A DNA stretch of 64,000 bases. Source: Imtechella halotolerans. Its GTDB lineage: Bacteria > Bacteroidota > Bacteroidia > Flavobacteriales > Flavobacteriaceae. Positions 1 to 9,093 of this stretch are shown one piece after another. The position numbers and the translations under genes were made by a program. The stretch lies in assembly GCF_028743515.2 (NCBI RefSeq), contig NZ_CP117969.2, positions 2,203,501-2,267,500 on the forward strand. The letters are read 5' to 3'. Within the stretch, counting starts at the first letter, position 1, and every line of letters starts with the position of its first letter. A model generated the notes under the pieces. That model saw nothing but the letters and a program-made list of their open reading frames with translations. It was not told where the DNA came from and ran no database searches.

Positions 1-129
1 CAATTTCTCATTATGTTGAATGGTGAGTTCAAATCCGAGTTGTTCAGCTGTCTTCCTCCATGAATTATAATGGAAATGAGCCGTATCAACTATTACTCCA
101 TCCAAATCGAAAATAAATCCTTTCTTCAT
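1..129 (-). CDS. pgmB: beta-phosphoglucomutase (N-terminal fragment, cut by window edge)
   Basis: Only the first 43 residues are inside the window. They begin MKKGFIFDLDGVIVDTAHFH, the HAD-superfamily motif I DxDGV(I/V)D-T typical of beta-phosphoglucomutase, with nucleophile Asp8 and general acid Asp10. The enzyme converts beta-glucose 1-phosphate to glucose 6-phosphate after maltose or kojibiose phosphorolysis, in the cytoplasm. It lies 26 bp downstream of the MFS transporter gene on the same strand, so the two are probably co-transcribed. In related Flavobacteriia a GH65 maltose phosphorylase usually follows; that would be beyond the window edge. Other HAD phosphatases share the motif, but the HFHYNSWRKTAEQLG stretch and the neighbours favour PgmB. 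Confidence 0.8.
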   Translation of the reverse strand, partial: MKKGFIFDLDGVIVDTAHFHYNSWRKTAEQLGFELTIQHNEKL

Positions 130-155
130 CAATCCTTTTTTTATTTAAAGCATTC

Positions 156-1535
156 TTATTCTATGTCTACCGTGTAGGCTATTGCTTTTTTATTTGTAAT
201 TAATAGATTAGCTATTCCTGCTATTATAAGACTTATACCGGCTACAACCATTGCGTAAATTGCTTGCTCTCCAAGGAGTTTATAAACAAAATTAACACCT
301 CCTAAAGCCGCAATTATTTGAGGTAAAACAATAAACATATTAAAGAGTCCCATGTATACTCCCATACGATTGGGATCTATAGAGCTTGACAACATTGCAT
401 ATGGCATAGAAAGAATACTTCCCCAAGCAATTCCAACTAGTACAAAACAAAATAATAACCAGGAAGGATTGGGTATAAAATACATTCCTATAAATCCTAT
501 CCCTCCGAATAGCAGTGATATCATGTGTGTAAATTTGCGATTTAGACGTTTACGTGAGGCGTAAAAAGTTAGTACCAGTGCAAATGCCATTGAAGAAAGA
601 CCATAAACCCCCATAGCCGATCCAACCTTATCAGCGGCATCTTGATATTTCTTGTTGACCTCAAAAAATACTGCACTCTGAGCAGCATCTGTCATATCAT
701 AGGCTGATTCAACTGGCGCAGGGGCTTGGTAAATATGTTCTGTTAGAGCAGGCATTGCTAAACTCCACATAGTAAAGAAAGCAAACCAACTAAAAAACTG
801 AATAACGCCTAATTTCTTCATTGTGGAAGGCATATTACCCATATTCTCCATAATATCTTTGAAGAAATTACCCTTAGACTCTTTCTGCATTTTTCGAAAT
901 GCCTCCATATTTTCTGGAGGGTATTCCTCTGTCGTGAAAACCGTATAAAGAATACTTACCAAAAACACGAAAGCTCCAATAGCAAAGGCTACTTTAACAG
1001 ACAATGGCACGATACCCGGACCTGCCTCATTACTCACCCCTAACTGGTTAATAATCCATGGTAAATTACTTGCCACCCATGTACCTATACCTATAATTAA
1101 TGTTTGAACCACAAATCCATATGATCGCTGTGATTCATGCAATTTATCAGCTACTAAGGCTCTAAAAGGTTCCATACTTATATTGATGGAAGCATCAAGA
1201 ATCCATAAAAATCCCGCGGCAATCCATAAAGCAGGAGAATGTGGCACAAAAAACAATGCTAGCGAACTTAAAATTGCTCCAATTAAAAAATATGGACGTC
1301 TACGCCCCCACCTTGAATGCCAGGTTTTATCACTTAAATACCCAATAATTGGTTGAACAATTAACCCAGTAAGTGGGGCAGCAATCCATAAAAGTGGGAT
1401 TGCATCTTTATCCGCACCTAGAGTTTGGAAAATTCTAGACATAAATCCGCCTTGCAACGCAAAACCGAATTGTATACCTAGAAAACCGAAACTCATATTC
1501 CAAATTTCCCAGAAACTTAAGAGACGCTTTTTCAT
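156..1535 (-). CDS. MFS sugar (maltose/oligosaccharide) transporter
   Basis: A 459-residue inner-membrane carrier with about 12 hydrophobic segments. The N-terminal half carries the MFS loop motif (GYLSDKTWHSRWGRRRPYF, around residues 65-83), as in the SLC45/GPH-like sugar:proton symporters often annotated as maltose transporters in Bacteroidota. It would import maltose or short maltodextrins from the periplasm. It lies directly upstream of pgmB and downstream of the lacI-type gene on the same strand, next to a divergent susCD operon, which supports a glucan role. A 297-bp gap separates it from the regulator and holds a candidate operator palindrome at 1707-1714. Substrate is inferred from context; the family assignment is firm. 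Confidence 0.85.
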   Translation of the reverse strand: MKKRLLSFWEIWNMSFGFLGIQFGFALQGGFMSRIFQTLGADKDAIPLLWIAAPLTGLIVQPIIGYLSDKTWHSRWGRRRPYFLIGAILSSLALFFVPHSPALWIAAGFLWILDASINISMEPFRALVADKLHESQRSYGFVVQTLIIGIGTWVASNLPWIINQLGVSNEAGPGIVPLSVKVAFAIGAFVFLVSILYTVFTTEEYPPENMEAFRKMQKESKGNFFKDIMENMGNMPSTMKKLGVIQFFSWFAFFTMWSLAMPALTEHIYQAPAPVESAYDMTDAAQSAVFFEVNKKYQDAADKVGSAMGVYGLSSMAFALVLTFYASRKRLNRKFTHMISLLFGGIGFIGMYFIPNPSWLLFCFVLVGIAWGSILSMPYAMLSSSIDPNRMGVYMGLFNMFIVLPQIIAALGGVNFVYKLLGEQAIYAMVVAGISLIIAGIANLLITNKKAIAYTVDIE

Positions 1536-1703
1536 CTATTTACATTTTTTAAAATTAATGTGTTTAGATAAGTAGACTGTTGTCTCTATCGGTCGACAAA
1601 ATTGTCTTGGATACTAAAACGCTCATCAGTAAGCAGCATTCCTTAAAATGCTATATCTGATTTAGTAAAAAACATCTCCGAAAAGCTATTATGAATAGCA
1701 ATA

Positions 1704-1717
1704 GAAAAGCGCTTCGA
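1704..1717. promoter_or_regulatory. candidate LacI-family operator upstream of the MFS gene
   Basis: Inside the 297-bp gap before the MFS gene there is an 8-bp perfect palindrome AAGCGCTT (1707-1714) in the context GAAAAGCGCTTCGA. Its central CG and AA-rich arms match the general operator style of LacI-family repressors (cre-like sites). A LacI-family gene is the upstream neighbour. The rest of the gap shows only a possible -7 box (TATATTTG on the minus strand, 1802-1809) and no convincing small gene. Confidence 0.35.
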
Positions 1718-1832
1718 AGTAGTGTAATACTGCGATAAGCGTCATAACTTATCAAATCTTATACTTAAGGTGAGAAGTGAAAATACAAGAATTTGATTGA
1801 GCAAATATAATTAATTTTTGTTAGGATTAACG

Positions 1833-2858
1833 CTACCTCTTATTTTTTGTCGACTCACGAGTTATAAGTGTAGTTTGAACAATTTCTGTACTATACGTTT
1901 CTTCTTCAACTTCCTCGTCAAGTTTTTTAATTAGCATTTTAGCAGCACGTTCACCTATTTCTAAACCATGTTGTACAACCGTTGTGAGAGAAGGAGTTGC
2001 ATATCGAGAAAGCAAACCATCCGTAAATCCAACAAATGACATGTCGTGAGGTACCTTAAGCCCTTTACGTTGTGCTATTTTCATTGCTGTAACAGCAAAT
2101 ATTTCATTCACAGCAAAAACTGCATCAAAATCCTTTTCTTCAAATAATTGTTGAATAACCTCATCACATTTTTCAATGTCCTCAATTTTCAAGATAAGTG
2201 AATCATCAATATCCACACCGGATTCCTTCAACGCCAACATATATCCTTCTGTACGCAATTTTCCCACGCTGACATAATCTACGGTACTGATTAAAGCTAT
2301 ACGCTTACATCCAGTATCTAATAAATATTTTACTGCTTTATAAGCTCCATCAACATCATCAATAACAACTTTATCACAAACGATTTCATCAGCAACCCTA
2401 TCAAACATAACAAGCGGCATCCCTTGATTTATGACCTCTTGAAGATGATAAAAATCCCTACGTTGCTGTGTTTCTTTAGTAAGCGAAATTATAAATCCAT
2501 CAATACTTCCATTTGCAAGCATTTCCATATTGATAACTTCTTTATCAAAAGATTCATCAGATAAACATACTATTACATTGTATCCACCTTTATTGGCAAC
2601 CTTTTCAATACCACTAATAACTGTTGTAAAAAAATGGTGTACTATTTCTGGTATAATGACTGCAATATTCTTTGTTTTTCTGTTTTTAAGACTTAATGCA
2701 ATATTATTCGGTTTATAATTATACAGCTTTGCAAAAGCCTGTACTTTCTGACGTGTTTCTAGACTAATTTCTTCGCTGTCTTTAATAGCCTTAGACACTG
2801 TTGATATGGATACATCAAGTTCCTTAGCAATATGTTTGAGGGTAATTTTCTTTTTCAT
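1833..2858 (-). CDS. LacI family transcriptional regulator of the maltodextrin locus
   Basis: 341 residues. The N-terminal LacI helix-turn-helix (ITLKHIAKELDVSISTVSKAI, residues 5-25) and hinge region are followed by a periplasmic-binding-protein-like effector domain (about 60-335) containing the typical IAVIIPEI and VNEIFAVTAM strands. It is a cytoplasmic DNA-binding protein whose effector is probably a sugar or sugar phosphate. It sits between the MFS/pgmB genes and the divergent susC operon, with candidate palindromic operators on both sides (1704-1717 and 2951-2967). Note that the classical Bacteroides system uses the membrane sensor SusR; here a LacI regulator takes that place, as in several Flavobacteriia. 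Confidence 0.9.
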   Translation of the reverse strand: MKKKITLKHIAKELDVSISTVSKAIKDSEEISLETRQKVQAFAKLYNYKPNNIALSLKNRKTKNIAVIIPEIVHHFFTTVISGIEKVANKGGYNVIVCLSDESFDKEVINMEMLANGSIDGFIISLTKETQQRRDFYHLQEVINQGMPLVMFDRVADEIVCDKVVIDDVDGAYKAVKYLLDTGCKRIALISTVDYVSVGKLRTEGYMLALKESGVDIDDSLILKIEDIEKCDEVIQQLFEEKDFDAVFAVNEIFAVTAMKIAQRKGLKVPHDMSFVGFTDGLLSRYATPSLTTVVQHGLEIGERAAKMLIKKLDEEVEEETYSTEIVQTTLITRESTKNKR

Positions 2859-2950
2859 GGATTTTGATAAGTTGACAATAAAGATAGATGTTTTTTAATT
2901 ATGTGCTAAAAACAATCCTTTTCTATTACGAATACCCACTATTTAAAAAA

Positions 2951-2967
2951 GTTTTCAACACGAAAAC
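2951..2967. promoter_or_regulatory. candidate operator (inverted repeat) in the lacI-susC divergent region
   Basis: GTTTTC (2951-2956) and GAAAAC (2962-2967) form a perfect 6-bp inverted repeat with a 5-bp spacer. It is centred between the start of the LacI-type regulator (2858) and susC (3083), a position where a repressor could control both. The half-sites differ from the palindrome at 1707-1714, so it is uncertain that one protein binds both. Confidence 0.35.
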
Positions 2968-3082
2968 GTTGTAATTGATTAAGCCTATTCTTGTGCCGCG
3001 ATATTAACACAAAATTTACATAGCTTTAACTTCGAGAAGTGGAAATATATACACTAAAACCAATTTCAAATTAACTAATTGT

Positions 3083-5995
3083 ATGAAAGCAATAAATCAA
3101 TTATCACTTTTTCTAATACTTTGTATGTCTCTAGGAATGAGCGCACAAAATATTATAAATGGTGTGGTAACAGACAAAATTACAGGGTCGCCTTTACCAG
3201 GGGTTAACGTAGTTATTAAAGGTACCACCACGGGAACTTCTACGGACTTTGATGGAAAATACCAAATTGAGGCAAAGCCTGGTAACATATTGGTTTTTTC
3301 CTACATAGGATTTGCCAGTACTGAAGTAAGTGTTCAAAATTCAAAAATTATTAATGTTGCATTGGAAGAAGATGCGCAACAACTAGGCGAAGTGGTTCTT
3401 ATTGGATATGGTACGGCAACCAAAAAAGATTTAACAGGATCCGTAGACAAAGTCTCAACTGAAGACTTCAACAAAGGAGCAATAACCTCTCCAGAACAAT
3501 TACTAGCAGCTAAGACAGCAGGTGTTCGCATTACAAGTGGAAGTGGACAGGCCGGAAGTGGAGCTCAAATATTAATCCGAGCCGGCTCCTCATTAAACGC
3601 CTCTAATAATCCATTAATTGTTGTGGATGGAGTTCCTTTGGATGTTGACAAATCAGGACTTAATTCCATAAATCCAAATGATATAGCAGATTTCACAATT
3701 TTAAAGGATGCTTCTGCCACTGCTATTTTTGGCTCCAGGGCATCCAATGGGGTAATTATGATTACCACAAAAAAAGGACAAATGGATTCTCCATTACAAT
3801 TTGAACTACAGACACGCATAGGATATAGCCAAATAGATCAACAAGTAGAAATGCTTTCGGCTTCTCAATTTAGAGATATAATTAATGCAAGTGGAAACCC
3901 AAAAGCTGCCCTCATGGGAAATGAAAATACAAATTGGCAAGATTTAATATATCGCAATGCCATATCCTCTTTTCATGACTTATCTGTAAGCAGAGGGTAC
4001 AAAAATGCCAACTTTAGGTCTTCAATAGGTTTTACAAATCAGGACGGAATCCTAAAGACTGATAACTTTAAAAGAACTTCGTTTAGTTTCAATTATGATC
4101 AACGTTTACTAGAAAATCATTTGAAGGTTACATTAAACACAAAAGGATCTGTATCAGAAAATCGTAATGCTAACCAAGGTGCTATTGGAGCAGCAGTTGC
4201 ATTTGATCCAACTCAATCTGTATATGAAAATAATGCTTATGGTGGTTACTTCGAATGGCTTCAAAATGATGGCACCCCACAACGCCTTGCAACTAGAAAC
4301 CCTCTTAGTCTATTACTTCAAAACTATGATAGAGGACAAACGAATCGCAGTATAAGCAATATAATTTTAGATTATAAATTTCACTTCTTACCAGAAATGA
4401 GAGTGAACTTTAACACTGGCTATGATTATTCAGTACAAAGAGGTGATGTTTATATACCAAAAACAGCAGCTTCAAACTACATAAATGAAAATGCATATGG
4501 ATTTACTTCAACATACGAGAACATAAATAAGTCTCGATTTATGGATGCTTATTTGAATTATGTTAAAGAATTAGAATCAATAGACAGTAGAATTGATGTA
4601 ACGGCAGGTTATTCTTACCAACATTTCTACAGACATGGCCGTTTTGAAAATTCCAACCTTCAAGGTGAAAATAGAAATACCGATAATGGTCTCTCATCTG
4701 AAAACTGGTTAGAATCCTATTTTGGTCGTCTTTTTATAACTCATAAAGGTAAATATTCTATTACAGCTACGTTACGTAACGATCGCTCTTCACGTTTTAG
4801 CGAGAAAAACCGAAATGGGTACTTCCCATCTGCAGCAATTGCATGGAATATAAGTGAGGAAACATTTCTTAATGAATACAAAACAGTAAATAATCTTAAA
4901 CTTAGAATTGGTTGGGGTGTAAGTGGACAGCAAGAAATAGGTGACTTTGGATATTTATCAGTATATACTCTTGGGAATGATCGAGCAAGATACCAAATTG
5001 GGAATAATTTTATTTATACATATCGCCCAGAAGGATATGACTCTAATGTAAAATGGGAAGAAACCACTACTTATAATGCAGGTATAGACTATGGGCTATG
5101 GAATAATAGAGTATCTGGAAGTATTGACGCCTATATCAAGAAAACTAAAGACTTATTAAACTTTATTCCTCTTCCAGCCGGTTCAAATCTCGAGAATGCT
5201 TTGACTACTAATATTGGAGAAATGGATTCTCGAGGATTAGAAATCTCAATCAACACAATACCTGTAATGAATGACAATTTCAGATGGGATTTTAATTTAA
5301 ATGGTACGTTCCAGCATAGGGAGATAACTAAACTAACTCTAAACGATGACCCGAGTTTTCCAGGCACTCCAACAGGAGGAATTTCAGGAGGAGTAGGAAA
5401 CAATATTCAAATTCATTCAACTGGATATAATCCAAGTGCATTCTATGTTTTCCAACAAGTTTATGATACTAATGGGAGGCCATTGGAAGGTGTTTATAAT
5501 GACACAAATGGGGATGGCAATATTAATGATGCTGATAAATATCGTTACAAAAATCCAGATCCTGACTTCTATTTTGGTATTTCATCAAATTTGACTTATA
5601 AAAATTTTGATTGGAGTTTCACATTTAGAGGTAGCCTTGGAAACTATATGTACAATAATGTTTCATCTAGTAATGGATACAAGAATTCCATGTTCATAGG
5701 AGCGGGAAATTACATTACTAACGCCAGTACCAGTCTATTGCAAACAAATTTTGTGAATGCTCAATTTTTCTCTGATTACTACATTGAGAATGCGTCATTC
5801 CTTAAGCTCGACAACATGACTTTTGGTTACAACTTTGACCTTAATAAGACTCAAATGAGGCTATTTATTACAGGGCAAAACCTGTTTACACTTACAAATT
5901 ATAGTGGTTTGGACCCAGAAATACCAAATGGTATAGATAACAACATTTATCCAAAACCAAGAAACTTTTTGGCTGGCCTAAATGTTACCTTTTAA
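3083..5995 (+). CDS. susC: SusC/RagA-type TonB-dependent outer membrane transporter
   Basis: 970 residues. A signal peptide (residues 1-21, ending SMSA-Q) is followed by a carboxypeptidase-D-like regulatory domain (about 25-100: VVTDKITGSPLPGVNVVIKG, TSTDFDGKY), then a SusC-type plug (about 115-225; SVDKVSTEDF, LLAAKTAGVRI, NPLIVVDGVPLD, ILKDASATAIFGSRASNGVI) and a large beta-barrel ending in the aromatic FLAGLNVTF. It imports oligosaccharides across the outer membrane with SusD as a lid, energised by TonB. The stop is 2 bp before the susD start, so the genes are co-transcribed. Substrate (maltodextrin) is inferred from the downstream GH13 enzyme and the upstream MFS/pgmB genes. Confidence 0.95.
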   Translation: MKAINQLSLFLILCMSLGMSAQNIINGVVTDKITGSPLPGVNVVIKGTTTGTSTDFDGKYQIEAKPGNILVFSYIGFASTEVSVQNSKIINVALEEDAQQLGEVVLIGYGTATKKDLTGSVDKVSTEDFNKGAITSPEQLLAAKTAGVRITSGSGQAGSGAQILIRAGSSLNASNNPLIVVDGVPLDVDKSGLNSINPNDIADFTILKDASATAIFGSRASNGVIMITTKKGQMDSPLQFELQTRIGYSQIDQQVEMLSASQFRDIINASGNPKAALMGNENTNWQDLIYRNAISSFHDLSVSRGYKNANFRSSIGFTNQDGILKTDNFKRTSFSFNYDQRLLENHLKVTLNTKGSVSENRNANQGAIGAAVAFDPTQSVYENNAYGGYFEWLQNDGTPQRLATRNPLSLLLQNYDRGQTNRSISNIILDYKFHFLPEMRVNFNTGYDYSVQRGDVYIPKTAASNYINENAYGFTSTYENINKSRFMDAYLNYVKELESIDSRIDVTAGYSYQHFYRHGRFENSNLQGENRNTDNGLSSENWLESYFGRLFITHKGKYSITATLRNDRSSRFSEKNRNGYFPSAAIAWNISEETFLNEYKTVNNLKLRIGWGVSGQQEIGDFGYLSVYTLGNDRARYQIGNNFIYTYRPEGYDSNVKWEETTTYNAGIDYGLWNNRVSGSIDAYIKKTKDLLNFIPLPAGSNLENALTTNIGEMDSRGLEISINTIPVMNDNFRWDFNLNGTFQHREITKLTLNDDPSFPGTPTGGISGGVGNNIQIHSTGYNPSAFYVFQQVYDTNGRPLEGVYNDTNGDGNINDADKYRYKNPDPDFYFGISSNLTYKNFDWSFTFRGSLGNYMYNNVSSSNGYKNSMFIGAGNYITNASTSLLQTNFVNAQFFSDYYIENASFLKLDNMTFGYNFDLNKTQMRLFITGQNLFTLTNYSGLDPEIPNGIDNNIYPKPRNFLAGLNVTF

Positions 5996-5997
5996 CA

Positions 5998-7620
5998 ATG
6001 AAGACTTTAAAAATGAACATCATGTATCGATATATAAAAAACTTCACAATTCTATTTTTAGGTATAGCAATTGTTTCTTCTTGCTCTAAGGACATTCTTC
6101 CAAGAAATCAAGAAACAGCTGATACTGTATTCAATGATCCAAATGCGTATATACAGGCTCTGGCCAAAATTTACGCTGGTATTGCACTTAGTGGGCAACA
6201 AGGACCTGCCGGAAGTCCTGACATTTCAGGTATAGATGAGGGATTCTCAAATTATTTAAGACAGTATTGGAAAGCACAAGAACTTTCAACTGATCTTGCC
6301 AAAATTGCATGGAATGATGGCAATATAAAAGATTATCACACTCACAATTGGTCTCCATCAAATGAATTTATAAGAGCCACATATGATCGTATAATATATC
6401 AGGTTGCTCTAGCTAATGAATTTATTCGTCAAACTTCTGATGAAAAATTAGCCTCAAGAGGTGTGACTGGAACTCTTCTGGAAGAAATACAGGAATATAG
6501 AGCTGAAGCACGTTTCATGAGAGCTCTCAGCTATTGGCATGCCCTTGATTTATTCGGGAACGTTCCATTTGTTACAGACTTGGATGGTATTGGTGCATTT
6601 CTACCTAAACAAATTTCAAGAGAAGATCTATTTGTATACATAGAAGAAGAGCTACTGGAAATTGAAAGTCAGATGATAGCTCCTCGTCAAAATGATTTTG
6701 GTCGTGCAGACGCAGCTGCGGCATGGACTTTATTAGCAAAACTTTATCTAAATGCAGAAGTTTATGTCAATGAGGGACATTATACCGAAGCCCTGACGTA
6801 CATTAACAAAGTAATAGACGCAGGATACCAAGTAAATCAGAACGCGCCATATAGTTATTTATTTTTAGCAGACAATGATACTAATCCTTCAGCTAGTGAA
6901 TTAATTTTTTCTATCAATTTTGATGGAAAAAATACCCAAAATTATGGTGGTATGACATTCCTAGTTCATGCCTCCATCGGAGGGAGCATGATCCCATCGG
7001 ATTTTGGAGTGAACAGTGGGTGGTTTGGTATACGCACAACAAGTGCATTTGTAAATAAATTCCCAGACATAAATGGAACGGACAGCAGAGGAGCTTTCTA
7101 TACAGATGGTCAAAACAAGGAAATTGCAGATCAATCTCTTTTTACCGATGGCTATGCGATGGTAAAATTTAAAAACGTTGATGTTAATGGAAATGCAGGC
7201 TCCGATCCTACAGGAGATTTCCCAGACACAGACTTCCCGATGTTTCGTTTAGCTGATGTGTATCTTATGTATGCAGAAGCAGTTTTAAGAGGAGGGCAAG
7301 GTGGCTCAGTTACTCAAGCCACGGATTATATCAACATATTAAGATCCCGTGCTTATGGAAATTCTAATGGTAATATTTCAACTGCACAACTTACCTTAGA
7401 TTTTATTCTAGATGAACGCGCAAGAGAATTATATTGGGAAGGACATCGAAGAACGGATCTTATCCGCTTTGGAAAATTCACTGGCGGAGCCTATTTATGG
7501 CCTTGGAAAGGTGGTATTCAACAAGGTACAGCAACTGAATCATACAAAGATCTATACCCAATACCATCAACTGATTTAATTGCAAATCCAACACTCAATC
7601 AGAATACTGGATATAATTAG
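5998..7620 (+). CDS. susD: SusD/RagB-family nutrient-binding outer membrane lipoprotein
   Basis: 540 residues with a lipoprotein signal ending IVSSC (Cys29), so it is anchored in the outer membrane and faces the medium. The body has the SusD pattern: an N-terminal TPR-rich part (RAEARFMRALSYWHALDLFGNVPFV, the hallmark stretch at about 167-190) and the C-terminal RxLADVYLMYAEA and LDERARELYWEGHRRTDLIRFGKF blocks. It binds glucan and caps SusC. It starts 2 bp after susC. In-frame ATGs at 6013 and 6022 are alternative starts; all leave the signal peptide intact. Confidence 0.95.
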   Translation: MKTLKMNIMYRYIKNFTILFLGIAIVSSCSKDILPRNQETADTVFNDPNAYIQALAKIYAGIALSGQQGPAGSPDISGIDEGFSNYLRQYWKAQELSTDLAKIAWNDGNIKDYHTHNWSPSNEFIRATYDRIIYQVALANEFIRQTSDEKLASRGVTGTLLEEIQEYRAEARFMRALSYWHALDLFGNVPFVTDLDGIGAFLPKQISREDLFVYIEEELLEIESQMIAPRQNDFGRADAAAAWTLLAKLYLNAEVYVNEGHYTEALTYINKVIDAGYQVNQNAPYSYLFLADNDTNPSASELIFSINFDGKNTQNYGGMTFLVHASIGGSMIPSDFGVNSGWFGIRTTSAFVNKFPDINGTDSRGAFYTDGQNKEIADQSLFTDGYAMVKFKNVDVNGNAGSDPTGDFPDTDFPMFRLADVYLMYAEAVLRGGQGGSVTQATDYINILRSRAYGNSNGNISTAQLTLDFILDERARELYWEGHRRTDLIRFGKFTGGAYLWPWKGGIQQGTATESYKDLYPIPSTDLIANPTLNQNTGYN

Positions 7621-7687
7621 TCAAAATAGGATGTATAGGATTCAAATGATGACTTCAATCCATAGGTAACCAAACAAAATCAAACAG

Positions 7688-8980
7688 ATGAAAAATTATA
7701 TTTCTAAACTCACACTACTACTTATTTTTACACTCACCCTAGTGAGTTGTGACAAAGATGAGCCAGTGTATTATTTAAATCCTGATGCTTCTGTAGACAT
7801 GAGTCTCTCTGCTCAGAATTTAGTGTTACTAAAAGACAATTCGGAAAACGAAATTCTTACAATTAGTTGGTCTGAACCTGACTTTGGTTATAATGCTGTT
7901 GCTCAATATAGTATCCTAATTGATACAGAACAAGGGAATTTTTCTGAAAGTCAAACAATTACAGCTGGAGAGACTTTAAACAAGACCCTTACTGTGGCCG
8001 AACTCAATAAACTATTATTATCCCTCGAATTAGAACCAGAGGTGGCAAATAATGTTCAATTTAAAGTAAAAGCCAATCTCAGTTCTGAAGTTGCTATTGA
8101 GTCTAATACTGTAACCTTAAATGTAACTCCTTATGCAGACAAGCTTGATTTATCTACAACATGGGGTATAGTAGGTTCAGCCACTCCAAACGGCTGGGAT
8201 GGACCTGATGTACCATTCTACAAAACTAATCAACCTGATGTTTATGTAGCTTATGCAACATTAGGTGATGGTGAAATCAAATTTAGAGAAAACAATTCAT
8301 GGACCCTTAATCATGGTGATAATGGAGGGGATGGAACTCTTGAAAAAGATGGAGAAAATATGACCATTACTGCGGGTACTTACAAAATTGTATTTAACCT
8401 TGCTAATCTTACCTATACTATAGAAAACTTTACTTGGGGATTAGTTGGAGATGCCACCACCAATGGATGGGATGGTCCTGATATGCCAATGACCTATGAC
8501 TCCTCTTCAGATACTTGGAAGATAATTGCAACTTTGAAGGAAGGAAAAATGAAATTCCGACTTAATAATGATTGGGGAACCAATTATGGAGATGATAGCA
8601 ATGATGGGACAATTGAAAATGGAGGCTCAGACATTTCAATAAATGCTGGCACATACCTTATAACCATGGATTTAAACAACATGAGCTGGAATGCTGAGCC
8701 AATAGACCTGTGGGGTGTAATTGGGAATGCTACACCAGGGGGCTGGGATACAGACACAGATATGACCTATGATTTCAAAAACCAAGTATGGGTAGTTGAC
8801 ATAACCTTATCGGATGGTCTTATCAAATTTAGAGCTAATGATGCTTGGAGCCTTAACTATGGCGATGATACCAACGATGGAATTTTAGACGCTGGAGGAG
8901 CTGATATTTCTGTATCCTCAGGAAATTATCGTATTACATTAGATCTTGTTAATTTAAGGTATACTCTTTCTGAAAATTAA
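7688..8980 (+). CDS. SusE-like starch-binding lipoprotein with three tandem repeats
   Basis: 430 residues. The lipoprotein signal ends LVSC (Cys21). A SusE-type N-terminal immunoglobulin-like domain (about 35-150, SWSEPDFGYNAVAQYSILID) is followed by three tandem SusE/SusF-type carbohydrate-binding repeats of about 91 residues starting at Trp159, Trp250 and Trp342. Each opens WG(I/L/V)(V/I)G-AT--GWD and ends with the GTY/GNY-(K/R)I---L-N--Y pattern. The conserved tryptophans are plausible glucan-stacking residues. It lies 67 bp after susD in the same operon. In Bacteroides SusE and SusF have two and three such modules; this single protein may replace both. Surface location is inferred from the family. 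Confidence 0.88.
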   Translation: MKNYISKLTLLLIFTLTLVSCDKDEPVYYLNPDASVDMSLSAQNLVLLKDNSENEILTISWSEPDFGYNAVAQYSILIDTEQGNFSESQTITAGETLNKTLTVAELNKLLLSLELEPEVANNVQFKVKANLSSEVAIESNTVTLNVTPYADKLDLSTTWGIVGSATPNGWDGPDVPFYKTNQPDVYVAYATLGDGEIKFRENNSWTLNHGDNGGDGTLEKDGENMTITAGTYKIVFNLANLTYTIENFTWGLVGDATTNGWDGPDMPMTYDSSSDTWKIIATLKEGKMKFRLNNDWGTNYGDDSNDGTIENGGSDISINAGTYLITMDLNNMSWNAEPIDLWGVIGNATPGGWDTDTDMTYDFKNQVWVVDITLSDGLIKFRANDAWSLNYGDDTNDGILDAGGADISVSSGNYRITLDLVNLRYTLSEN

Positions 8981-9001
8981 TTCATAAGACATTCAATAAC
9001 T

Positions 9002-9032
9002 TACCGTTGCTTCAAAATATGAAGCAACGGTA
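9002..9032 (+). terminator. strong stem-loop between the susE-like gene and the amylase gene
   Basis: A perfect 12-bp inverted repeat (9002-9013 and 9021-9032) with a 7-nt loop. The distal arm is not followed by a U-run, so it is a better candidate for an mRNA-stabilising or partial-termination hairpin that sets different levels for susCDE and the amylase than for a full terminator. Confidence 0.6.
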
Positions 9033-9093
9033 TCAATTTAAAATTGTTCCCAACATTAATAACTAACCTTTTAATAGATTAACCAATAAATAG

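Noticed and set aside
5131-5403. 90-residue ORF antisense to susC, and similar ones at 3334-3531 and 3565-3819
   Set aside because: Shadows of a certain susC coding sequence; no motif, signal or promoter.
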